NCBI RefSeq assembly: GCF_030867145.1
Contig: NC_134414.1
Coordinates: 133,126,465-133,190,464, forward strand
Direction of reading: 5' to 3'
Source of the DNA: Opisthocomus hoazin
Lineage: Eukaryota > Chordata > Aves > Opisthocomiformes > Opisthocomidae
DNA length: 64,000 nt
Part shown: positions 23,670 through 33,872 of the stretch, one piece after another
Position numbering within the stretch: the first letter of the stretch is position 1
Layout: each line of letters opens with the position of its first letter
Made by a program: the position numbers and the translations under genes
Notes under the pieces: generated by a model
Databases searched by the model: none
What the model was told of the DNA's origin: nothing
What the model saw: only the letters and a program-made list of their open reading frames with translations

Positions 23670-24815
23670 CAGAGCTAACAATGATGTGAGAGAATTTCTA
23701 TCAGGCCAGGATTTATGGGGAGGAGGTATAGGATAATATATATGCTGAAGTAAGGATAAGATCCTGCCCTGATGGCTGCCTTTGCAGAAGCTGAGGGTTC
23801 AGTCTGCAAGTGCAGTGAGAACATGTTACCCATCACCAAATGGCTTTTTTGTCCTTTCACATTGCCTGACCTTCAGCTCCCACACATTTGCACATGATCT
23901 GGAAAATATGTAGAGGCTTCTGCTGACTGGTTTGTAAAAAAAATCATAAAATCCATCTCTGTGGAGAGATATGCTGGCCTTCGAAAACCTGAGGCGTGCT
24001 GGTCTGGAAGCAGAGCGACCTCCTTTATTTTCCCGGACCTGCAGGAGGAGTGGGGATGTCAAAGAAGGAGGACACCCCCTTATTCCTCACCTGCTTGGAG
24101 GTGTTCTCCTTCCTACCAAAAGGAAAAGCAGAGTCTGGCCCAAGGGAGGGCTCCATCCTTTCTTGCAGGGTGTGTGGGTATGTGTGTGTTTCTTAGCTCA
24201 TATAGCCAGCTGTCTCATCCCTAATGCTCCTGCCTCACAGCGCTGGGGACGCTTCTGAGGCGCATTCCAAGGTCAGCGCAGTTACAGCGCGCTATTGCCA
24301 CTGCAAGACCAGTGTGGGTTTGTGATTTTTACTGGTTGGCACACCCATACATTGCAAAAGAATATGTTGCTTCCCTGCCACACACAATTCCGAGCTGACA
24401 CGCTGCTCTCCTGCACAGGTATTGGCATATACTCAGTCACTGCCCACCTGGGAATCAGCTGCTGTCAAGTCAGGACACTGAGGCTGTGGAGAATATTAGT
24501 CACGTAAGCAAATCTTTCACCTCTCCTTTTTTAAAAGGGTATTAGAGGCTTATATTGAAACGCTACATTTCTTTCTGGCACGACCACCTCCTTTAAAATA
24601 AGTAGCAACAGCAGGGAAAGACCCGAGGTACCTCATCAGAGCCTCGAGCCAGAGAGATGTGGCCAAACTAAGAGGAATTTCGGCAGGTGGTAATACAAAT
24701 TCCTTTGCAAAAGGCTGGCTTGCTCGTCGCTGCAGGAGGATGCTGAATATGCCACTGTGGCTGGCAAAGCTGCAGGAAAAAGAAACCGACTAACAGAAAC
24801 AAAACCACCACAGAC
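23670..24815. other. Intergenic gap between convergent genes
   Basis: This lies between the 3' end of the PLA2 gene (plus) and the proposed 3' end of the Ig-receptor gene (minus). No exon was recognised. Confidence 0.5.
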
Positions 24816-24837
24816 ATCATGTACTGAGATGAAAGCT

Positions 24838-24843
24838 TTTATT
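24838..24843 (-). terminator. Candidate poly(A) signal, minus strand
   Basis: AATAAA on the minus strand (TTTATT on plus). It would end a minus-strand transcript near 24820 and is the best 3' end I see for the Ig-receptor gene. It lies about 2.4 kb beyond the transmembrane exon, with a CR1 in between. Confidence 0.4.
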
Positions 24844-24940
24844 CCACCCAGAGCTCCCTTTTTGGCTTACGGGGCACCCGAAGTTGTTCCACCTGCAGGC
24901 TTCGCATCTTCCAGCGACTCCTGGAACGGCGCACCTCAAG

Positions 24941-24945
24941 CTACG
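24941..24945 (-). CDS. Doubtful last coding exon of the Ig receptor
   Basis: The acceptor ttgcttctcgctcag ends at 24946 on the minus strand. Joined in phase 1 to the transmembrane exon it would code one Ala and then TAG. A 3' UTR of about 120 bases would reach the AATAAA at 24838. The site is inferred from the signals only. Other last exons, with a longer cytoplasmic tail, may exist. Confidence 0.25.
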
Positions 24946-27900
24946 CTGAGCGAGAAGCAACGGAGACAGCGCGTGAGCCGCACAGAGTTGGTGCCACGCA
25001 ATCGACTCTCCCGGGGCTGTTCAAGCAGAGGGGTGCAACGGGGCGATGCTGTGCGGGCAGCACCAGCCCAGGGTGCGGGTGGCAGACACCCCCACACCCA
25101 CCCCGGGAAGGGAGCCAGAGCCCCGGGCCGTGTCCCTGTCCCTGTCCCGGTCCCGGTCTCTGTCCCGGTCCCTGTCCCCGCGGCGGTGGCCGTCAGGTGG
25201 CGGCAGCGCTCCAGCCAGAGAGGAGCAGCTCTCCCGCATCCCTTCGAGGGGGATGCTGGGGTGTTGGGGGGTGTGTGTTGTTTCAGCAGGTCGAGCGAGC
25301 TGTCTGGGTGCCGGGAGAAGGGGTGCAAATCGCACGGCTCCCCTCGGAAAGGAAGGCGTCGGCTGAGCTCGGGCTGAAGCGCAGAGCACAGCTTGGGCGG
25401 CACAGACTGGGAACCAGGCTTGTGTCAAAATCCAGCCTGCGGGTCTGGCCACGCCAACGAGAGCAGCTGACTGAGCTGGAACAAACAGGCGAGCTTTCGG
25501 GTCCGTCAGCCCCTTCTCGGGTCATTTCTTTGGCTCATGTGTGACAAAACCATCTGGTTTTCCCAACCTGATCAGCTGATATTACTGGGCTTTACAAACC
25601 ACACCTCAAACACACACCTAGGCCATCCCAGGTTTTCTGTAGGTGAGCATTACAAGAATATGGATGTAAGCACACAGCTGGTGGGAGGAAAAACCATTCC
25701 TCAGCATAAACCTGAACAAACCAAAGGAGACCCAGGACTTCATTAAAAGAAGCAGCAGCATCTCATTGAACAACTCTTTGCCAAAAGTGCAATTAAAGAA
25801 TCACAGAATCACAGGATCACAGAATGTTCGGGGCTGGAAGGGACCTCTGTGGGTCCTCTAGTCCAACCCTCCTGCCGAAGCAGGGTCACCTGCAGTAGGC
25901 TGTAGAGGACCTTGTCCAGGCGGGTCTTGAATATCTCCAGAGAAGGAGAATCCACAACCTCCCTGGGCAGCCTGTTCCAGTGCTCCGCCACCCTCAGAGG
26001 GAAGAAGTTCTTCCTCATGTTCAGACAGAACTTCCTGTGCTTCAGTTTGTGCTCATTGCCCCTTGTCCTGTTGGTGGGCACCACTGAAAAGAGTCTGGCC
26101 CCATCCTCCTGACACTCATCCTTGAGATATTTATAAACATTTATTAGGTCCCCACTCAGCCTTCTCTGCTTCAGGTTGAACAAGCCCAGCTCCCTCAGCC
26201 TCTCCTTGTAGGAGAGATGCTCCAGTCCCCTCACCATCCTCGTAGCCCTCCGCTGGACTCTCTCCAGTAGCTCCTCATCTTTCTTGAACTGGGGAGCCCA
26301 GAACTGGACACAGTACTCCAGATGGGGCCTCACTAGGGCAGTGTAGAGGGGAAGGAGAACCTCCCTCGACCTGCTGGCCACACTCCTCCTAATGCATCCC
26401 AGGATCCCATTAGATTTCTTGGCAGCCAGGGCACACTGCTGGCTCATGGTCAACCTGTCGTCCACCAGGACACCCAGGTCCCACTCCATAGAGCTGCTCT
26501 CCAGCAGGTCTGCCCCAAGCCTGTACTGGTGCATGGGGTTGTTCCTCCCCAGGTGCAGGACCCTGCACTTGCCCTTGTTGAACCTCATCAGGTTCCTCTC
26601 TGCCCAACTCTCCAGCCTGTCCAGGTCATGCTGAATGGCAGCACGGCCTTCTGGTGTATCTACCACTCCTCCCAGTTTTGTGTCATCAGCAAACTTGCTG
26701 AGGGTACATTCTAACTCTTCATCCAGGTCGCTGATGAAGAAGTTAAACAAGACTGGGCCCAGTACTGACCCCTGGGGGACACCACTAGTTACCGGCCTCC
26801 AACTAGACTCAGCGTCGCTGATGACAACCCTCTGAGTTCTGCCATTCAGCCAGTTCTCAATCCACCTCACTGACCACTCATCCAGCCCACATTTCCTGAG
26901 CTTCCCTAGGAGGATATTATGGGAAACCATGTCGAAAGCCTTGCTGAAGTCTAGGTAGACAAAAAGAAGATGCTATTGTTTTGTTCACAGGTAACTCGTC
27001 AGGCCCATGCATGAAGCTCTACCCAAAACAAAGAGAGAACTATTTAAAAAAGAGGTGGAATATAAAGCCAGCCCTGGCAGAGTTTCGTCCACTGCTTATT
27101 TACTGAACCAGATGCCATGTCTGACCAGAGGTAAGTAAATGGCTAATTCCTCCTCAAGTTAAAAAAATGGTGCCTTTGGAAATAGGTGATTGGGTTCAAC
27201 TTTCTAGCAAGGGATTCCAGGTTTTGGTTTGTGTTCCTTACCTTGGCGAGAGCCTTGCCTCATGCAGAGGACGCACCTTCTCAGCCGCGGGGTTAAAACG
27301 ATAATCAGAACCACTACGCCTCCGATACCAGCCGCCACGACCCCAATGATTGTTCCAATGGATTCTTCTATACCAAACAGCCCTGGGGGAGAAGGGAAGG
27401 TAGAGAGAGTAACGTGAGATGTCATCCAGGCAAGTATATGCAACACAGCCAGCACGTTTTCTGCAGTTTGCTGCAGAGGAAGCTACTTTGATATTGATTA
27501 TGCCGATGTCTTGTCTGACATGAAATCATGGGCTTCTACACGGGAGACAGTGTGTTGCACTACAGAGCTACTGATTTTTTTCATTCCTGCATAGGAAGCT
27601 GCTACGCTTTCTGGGGATTTAGAGACAGGACAGCCCCATCTCCCTAGCCATCTCCCTTAGAAGCCGCATGCTAGGGGATGGCAAAAGATGCTGCTGCCTG
27701 AATTAATGGGACTCATGCCTGTATGCTTTATTTCCAAATGGAAAAAAAATACTCTGACAATTTTGAGAAAGTCATCATTCTCCCTGTCTACCTCCAAAGG
27801 AGACAGCACCAGAGGGTGAGCAGAGCTCCACTGAAGTCCTTTCTTTGATTTGTTGCTCTTTGGGACTGTTGCACGGCAGAGATGGGATGATCCCATTTTC

Positions 27901-30900
27901 TTTGAGATAAGAGCACATTGGCATTCTGGCTTTATTATTTGTTGGGACCAAAGGATGGTTCAGGAAGAGCCTTTGGTCAGGTGAGCACAGTAGGATGGAT
28001 GGTTGCAAGGGTGATGGGATGCAGCGTGGAGGGCATCTGCCCTATAGCTTAGAGTCTGCCAGAGCAGGAATGTCTCTTTAGAGAGAGGGAAACTGGCTGG
28101 GCAACGGCACACAACTGCTCTGATCAGATTTTAAGTAACTGCCTCATGCTCATGGTAGTCGTTTTGCCATGTGACTCACCCAGGAAAGGTAATAAAAGAA
28201 CAATTGAAAGCCTTCCAATTTTATCCACAATTACAGTACGATCAGCCATTCACAACACACATCAATGCGGCTGTATTTAAGCTTCACTAGAAACTTTGGA
28301 TGGTTTTGCCACCATATTCCCACAGATTTCCAAGCGTTGGGCCACCTGTTCACAGGAGCAGCCACTACCCTGCGCTGCCTAGCCACGTGGGTGGACATCC
28401 AGTCACGCAGCTGCAGTTCGCCCGTGAGAAACCCAGTCCCTTCTCCCACATAGAGGGAGGCGTCCTGTAGTTTAAATCCATCTGTGGGGCTGCTCGTTTC
28501 GTCAGGAAAACGAGGGCAATGAAGGTGCTGTAGAACCATTACTTACCTTACTTCTCAAAATCTATGTCATTTGCTTCCTCTAATGGACAAGTTAACAGAG
28601 ACAGCTAATTTCTCTTTTATTTTAGAGAAGTTTTTGGACAGTCTGGATTTGTGGCATGTAACATTTCTTTGTGAATTCTATTTCTCATAATCTCTTGTTC
28701 CTTTAATTCAGGCATAGTTCAGAAATGATACATTTTATCTTCTGAGGAACACAGAAAGGCAATCACGCTGGCCAGGGTGCAGGCCAGGGTGCAGGCATTG
28801 CAAGAGTGACCTGCGCTGCTGAGACTATGAGATCAAGCCAGCTGGAGACCTCATCAGACACATGACCAAGCCCTTGCAGGAGGGCATGGTTTTCTTGCCG
28901 CCTTGTTAGTGCTACAGTTCAAATTGAGTCATTCTGTAAAAATTAGTAAGGGAAGAACTCAGGCTCAAAATGGCAAAGGCTTAGTGAAACTCGGTGAGCT
29001 AGAAGCTTTGGTAATGAATAAGGTGGAAATGGCACTTGCATAATTTACTCTTGACAAAGAAGTTGCTATTTTTTGTTAATTAGATAATAAGATGACAAAC
29101 CTTCTGATGTGTTGATTTGTTGGGACTGGAACGCCTTTAGCCTACATAAAAAGGAAAGCTGCTTTGACATTTCCAGCTGGTAACGGCAAAGCAAGTTACC
29201 TCCTTACTTAACATGCCTAGTGTCTGTTTGTGGGGCTAAGAAAACATAGCGTGGCACTTCTAATGCTGCTTTGGTTTTAATGTGAATGAAGTTAAGTGAA
29301 AATGATATAATGTGATCCTCATGTTTATTGTGGGATTACTTATGTCACCCAGAGATAAGGAATGAATATGCAAGTTAGTGGGTTGGAGAGAAATAATGTA
29401 AAAAAAAAAAGGAGTGTGGAGCTGTTCCCCAAGATGGTATCTTGACACCGGTCATTCACAAGGGTTCTATCAAACTGAGCTGTGAGTACAAGAGAACTTG
29501 TCTGACTGTTTCATTCTTGGCACTGACTTTGATTTTAGTGATAAAATTATTCCTTCTTTTTTTGGTTGTAAATGCCCCTCCTTGTAATAACACCTGTGTA
29601 ACTGTCTATAGAGGCAAGCCAATCAAAATTTACTGGCCTAATGAAAACAATGAGAAATGCTATAGAGCAATTACACTCCATGACACCAGGCCCTACCTGC
29701 TAGAGGCCAAAAAGGCCAGCTTCCCTCTTTCTGCAAGTGTGTAGACCAGATTTGGAGGAGAAAAAGGGAGAAAAGAAGTAAATAACATCAAATATTACCC
29801 AGAGCCCTCCTGATCCTGAGCTTTGTGCCATCTCCTGTCACCACCTTCCCATCTGGAAGTGTCACCTCACAGAAATAAATACCGTGGTCACTGATTGTCA
29901 CATTGAGGATCACTAGGGAGGCATCCCCTTGGGACAAGTCTCCACTCATGAAAACCCTGGAGTTATTTGGCAAGACGGTCACATTGTTTTCTAGCAGGTC
30001 CATCTGCCCCTTTTCATCTTCTTTGTACCACTTCACCATCAGGTCAGTCAGGGAGGGACGTCGTGGACCGTCAAAGTGGCAATGTAAGACCACAGTTTCA
30101 CCCTCTTTGGCTTTTTCCTTGGCCGGTGTTTGAGTCACCAAAAGGTGCCATGGCTCAGGTGTTGTCAACAACGAAGGCTGTGCTGTTACGTGAGTTACAG
30201 CTGCATTCTCCTTGCTTGCACTTCCGCCGCTGGCACCAACACCTGTACCAGGAATGAGAAAGAAGAGGAGGGTTGAGAGTGACAGGATGATAAACTTTCT
30301 GGCTGCTCCTCACCTGTAACCAGTGCAAAGAATGGCCCCTGGAATTAAGACCTGAGGGTAGTCACTATTATGATGACAAGGATGTTTTCCTGATCCCTGC
30401 TTAGATTATGTTTGTGTGTACAAATAGGTCTTTTCCTGGTTCTCAGTTCCTTTCTACTGCCCTACTAGAGGAAGATGAATGCCATTGCCCAATGCCTTTG
30501 GGTGAAATTCAGAGTCCACTCAGCTGCACTTCCACCTGGAACACTAACCTCTTTCTTCCCACCCCAAGAAGTCTCAGGGCCTGATGTTCCTGCCTCAACT
30601 GCTTTTTCGGCAAAGCAAAAAATGCATGAACCCTTACACACAGGCAGCTGTGTTCTGATAAGTACAGTGAATACGCATGCATCCTACTGCAACTGCCTGC
30701 ATCCCAAACCATAGTGTGAGCTTCTTAGGAGTTCTGGCATGCTCTTCCAGTTTCAGGATAGGAAATCTTGAAACTGTGGGAAGACATCTCCATTGCCAGA
30801 GACTGAATCTCCATCAGATGTTAGCAGCACCCTGGGGGACAGCACCTTAGCCTTCTGCAGGTATCGATACTACGCACACCGGCATGAGTGAGTTTTCCCA

Positions 30901-33872
30901 GCAAGATAACACGCTGCTCAGGAGAGACAAAGAGAGATTTTGTAAGGCAGGAATTCCTGCGCCAAGGGAAGAGAGTGGTGAGAGGCACTGGCTGAAGTTT
31001 ATTATGCATGTTTTACAAATAGAGTGGGAAAGTACAAAGATGGCACTTGATTTTCTGTTTGCCTAGCTGAAAGTTAGTAAAGTCATTCTGCCTGGACAGG
31101 CCACTTCCTGTAACTTTTTTTTGACAACTTTGAGTTGCTGTGAGTTTCAACATGCAAGTTTTGATAACTTCAGTGTCATTGTGAAAACCCTTGGTATATG
31201 AAATAGCCAACTCCATTTTGACAACCAAAATCCTGAAAGACATAGAAGATGCACCTGAAGACACTGTCATACTATAATGTTTAAAATGAAGAGATCTCTT
31301 GACACTATGCTGGGTGACATCTATTCTCTGTGAAGGGACCACACTGTCCTGCTACTCTTTGTTAGAAAAATATGGACAACACACCTGCAGTAGAGATTTT
31401 AAGCTGCCTTCTCTCACGCAGCTGCTAATCATAGTATCAGTCTCGAGCTAAGAGTAGTGTGAGTGGATCTCACTTCTGGAAATACGCCTGGGCTCAGAAG
31501 ATGAGAGGAATAGCTGCTGTCTCAAATCCCCAACCAGAACAAAAAGAGGGGAAAACAAACTGTTAAAAATAAGCCAACAGCTGTTGGCAAGAAAGAGTTC
31601 AAACTATTTTTTAAAAAAGTTTCTTCTGTTGTTTTATTTTCAAGTGAAATAGACTCCCTTCATTCTAGTTGGTACCCTCTTAAGGATTGCAGACCATCCC
31701 ACCGAGAAGGTCTTGGTTTTCCATTGTCTTGAGTCTTTCATTACCATCCAAAGGGTGTGAAACACTATTGTCTAGGTCTGGTAAAGCTTCACAATGACAA
31801 TAGACTGAATGCTCAGGGACAAATGTCTCAAGGCAATGGAAAGCCAAACCCCTTGATGATCGGTTTGAGAGTTACTTGAATGGCTCCTCCAGGCGTGCTT
31901 GTGCATAAAATCACAGTTCTATTCATGGTTATTATTATTTATGACTCTTATGGGAGTAGCCCCAACAGTTTCTGTCAGACAGCAAGGGCCTGTTGTTCTA
32001 GGTGCCTTATAAAAGGATGAGGTACAGAGCTTACAGTTTAAATATCAGATGAGAGATCACTGTGCTACTGCTATCTCGTTTTCAAGGAATGGCCACAGAA
32101 TTTCTTCTCCGCTATAGCTATTCCAGTCTTACACACCTGCAACACAGTTATAATAATTATTCCTTTTAGTGATGTAAAAGGTATCGTTTTTACACATTTA
32201 GTAGCAACAGAGAACATAACTGAGCAGGAGCAATGTGCTTTGACATTGCGTCTGTTCATCATGAGTTTTATGTGCCCCTCCTATCATTAAATAGCTGGTC
32301 TTGTCGCCTGTGTTATCCCACATCTTTGATTCAATACACATCACGTAACTCACAAATAATTAGGAAAGTCAAAATGCAAGAGGAGTAGGCTGCATCATTT
32401 CACCCCATTTCTGTTTGGAGGTTTCACTGAGAAGGTCACCGCACAGCCTCTATTTTTCTTCTTCCTCTCTTTCTTTTTCTTTTGTAATATTGCAAAACTG
32501 GAACATATTTGTTCACTGGTACTCAAATACACAATGCCCTTATCGTATTGGCATCTGGGAGCATGCTGTGCCAAATGCCTTGTTGACTCTGCTTCAAAGC
32601 TCTTTTTAAGCCATTTGCTTCATTAGCAGAGCGACAAGTAGGTCCCCTGTCATGTGGGTTGTAGGGCTCAGTCCCCGATGGAGCGGAATGCCAGGCTTTT
32701 TGGTGAAAGCACTTGAGCTAGACAGAGCACAGAGAAATACAGCACGGATGATCTTGTCTTGACCTGAAAAAATGGTTAGATGATCTAATAGGTCATTGTC
32801 ATATGAAGGCGGTAGTTCATGGCCAGTTTTCAGCCACGAGGGGAGAGAGCTCTCTGGGACTCCTGGTAACGTGACAACGTGCTCCACGTTTAGCAGTACT
32901 AATAGGGCACCTACTAAGCCATCAGCCTCCCCTTTACATAATTTGTAGGTTGATACTTTCCCATGTAAGGCCATATCGTTGGCTGTGAATGAGACATACA
33001 CAAGGCAGACTAGAGGAGGTGGAATGACAAAAGCAAAGAATAAAATACATCTATGCTCTCTTCCAGTCCTGCAGGCTCTAACTTACTCTTTGGTAAACTG
33101 GAGTAAACCCGAGCAACCCTAGAGGCTCCTTCTGCCAGCTGCCAGCAGCATCGGGGAACCAGAATGGTGGGTGGAGGTCAGTGCAAGATTTGACCTTTCT
33201 AGCTGAGCCTCCTCTCCTTTGTTCACACACAACAGACAGAGGAGAGGTTGAGGGCAAATTGTGGATTGCCAGCCCCCACAAAAATCCTCTCATGCTGGAA
33301 TGATCGTCTTTCAGTTGACTTTAGAGCTCAACTTCACACTCAGCTGGTGCCATGAGGGTGCTATACAAGCTGTATCCAGCTCCCACTTGTCTATGATTCA
33401 GTGATCAATGACTGCACATGGCTTATCTTATATGACTTTTGCCCTGGGCTGAGGCTGGCTTTCACAAATGGATATGAATAACTACTTTGCAACGATAACC
33501 GGTTGCTAATACATCAGAGAACCAAAATAGAAATGAAGCTTCTAGCAATGATAATACACAGGCTTTCTTCTTGAAAAAGACAGGCAAACATACTCTTTCT
33601 GAACATTTCTATTAGCTAAACAGGAACATACCTATAAAGAAAAATCTGCTTTAATCCAGTGCACAACACTAGCTGTAGCTTTCCTGTATCCTGAGGAAGC
33701 CCTCAGCAGAAAGTTGCTTTTAGAAAAAAAGAAGTAAACCTCTCAAGCCAAACTCTAGGAATAAGTTCTATTTCTTCTAATTAAGGAAGGTGGTTTAGTA
33801 CTCACCCACCAGCAAGAAGAGGAGGAATGAAGACACTGCAGATCTATAGAGCTTCCCAATGTGCTGGCTCAT
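24941..33872 (-). CDS. Single V-set Ig-domain type I membrane receptor
   Basis: Three exons are well supported on the minus strand: 33806-33872 (signal peptide), 29799-30242 (V domain) and 27242-27382 (transmembrane). All junctions are GT-AG and phase 1, as is usual for Ig-superfamily genes. A fourth, doubtful exon (24941-24945 coding) would add one residue and a stop. The product would be about 218 residues. It has a signal peptide, a Thr/Ala/Ser-rich stretch of about 45 residues, and one V-set domain with Cys in VVLHCHF, Trp in VKWYKE and the DHGIYFC motif. [10 protein letters not shown]-strand follows, then one transmembrane helix without a charged residue and a short basic tail. Three N-glycosylation sites are visible (NVT, NNS, NVT). 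It resembles NKp30 (NCR3) in having one V domain ending in a G-x-GT strand, but lacks that receptor's transmembrane Arg. The family is not assigned. Confidence 0.75.
25128..25184. repeat. Hexanucleotide minisatellite (CCCTGT/CCCGGT)n
   Basis: About nine imperfect CCYKGT-type hexamers lie in tandem in a GC-rich block (about 24930-25480). They make every reading frame look like a repeated dipeptide (Pro-Val on plus, Gly-Thr on minus), so the long frames here are probably not genes. Confidence 0.85.
25795..26965 (-). mobile_element. 5'-truncated CR1 LINE with intact RT reading frame
   Basis: This is a CR1 retrotransposon in minus orientation. The 3' end at about 25800 has repeated 'atcacagaatcacagg' units, the complement of the ATTCTGTG octamers. 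From about 26960 down to 25809 one open frame of over 370 codons codes the C-terminal half of the CR1 reverse transcriptase. It covers motif A (LDFSKAFD), motif B ([13 protein letters not shown]), the catalytic FADD box, and the C-terminal region through [14 protein letters not shown]. It is truncated just before motif A and lacks the endonuclease and ORF1, so it cannot move on its own. The unbroken frame suggests a fairly recent insertion. It lies in the last intron of the Ig-receptor gene, or just 3' of it. Confidence 0.96.
25809..26960 (-). pseudogene. CR1 reverse-transcriptase ORF2, 3' part
   Basis: This is an open but 5'-incomplete frame with RT palm motifs A, B and C (FADD) and the thumb/C-terminal region. 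The first ATG at 26930 lies inside motif A, so no complete enzyme can be made. It is not a host gene. Confidence 0.93.
27061..27130 (+). promoter_or_regulatory. Possible cryptic first exon with TATA box
   Basis: On the plus strand a TATAAA at about 27061 is followed about 55 bases later by ATGTCTGACCAGAG, directly joined to a strong donor (gtaagt). This is the layout of a TATA-driven first exon. No partner exon was found with confidence, and the site lies between the CR1 and the transmembrane exon of the minus-strand receptor. Confidence 0.25.
27242..27382 (-). CDS. Ig receptor exon 3: transmembrane segment
   Basis: The acceptor is cccttctcccccag. The exon codes GLFGIEES and then a helix of about 22 non-polar residues (roughly from [20 protein letters not shown]). 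A basic, Cys-containing tail ([15 protein letters not shown]) follows, then a CAAG|gtaagg donor in phase 1. If the donor is not used, translation runs on for 11 codons to a TAG at 27204-27206. No ITIM, ITAM or charged transmembrane residue is present. Confidence 0.82.
27383..29798 (-). other. Ig receptor intron 2
   Basis: The intron begins gtaata (after 29799) and ends cttctcccccag. It holds an antisense-side open frame at 29442-29744 with a hydrophobic stretch and a minus frame at 28231-28539. Neither has a recognised domain. Confidence 0.7.
29799..30242 (-). CDS. Ig receptor exon 2: V-set domain
   Basis: The acceptor ctcattcctggtacag precedes 30242, and the donor gtaata follows 29799. The exon is 444 bases, phase 1-1. 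It codes a Ser/Thr/Ala-rich N-terminal stretch and one V-set domain. The B-strand Cys is in [10 protein letters not shown], the C-strand Trp in [10 protein letters not shown], the F-strand motif is DHGIYFCEV, and GDGTKLRI forms strand G. There are three N-x-T/S sites. Confidence 0.88.
30243..33805 (-). other. Ig receptor intron 1
   Basis: This 3.6-kb intron contains a 131-codon minus-strand open frame at 32606-33001 that I do not recognise and that has no clear splice context. Nothing else was recognised. Confidence 0.7.
33806..33872 (-). CDS. Ig receptor exon 1: signal peptide
   Basis: ATG at 33872 (minus) codes [20 protein letters not shown] and then LV, a polar/basic start and a hydrophobic core typical of a signal peptide. 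The exon ends in phase 1 at GGTGAGTA, matching the phase of the V exon. Confidence 0.8.

Noticed and set aside
24757-25403. 206-codon plus frame and 155-codon minus frame with Pro-Val or Gly-Thr repeats
   Set aside because: Both are produced by the hexanucleotide repeat in a GC-rich block, and all frames are open there.
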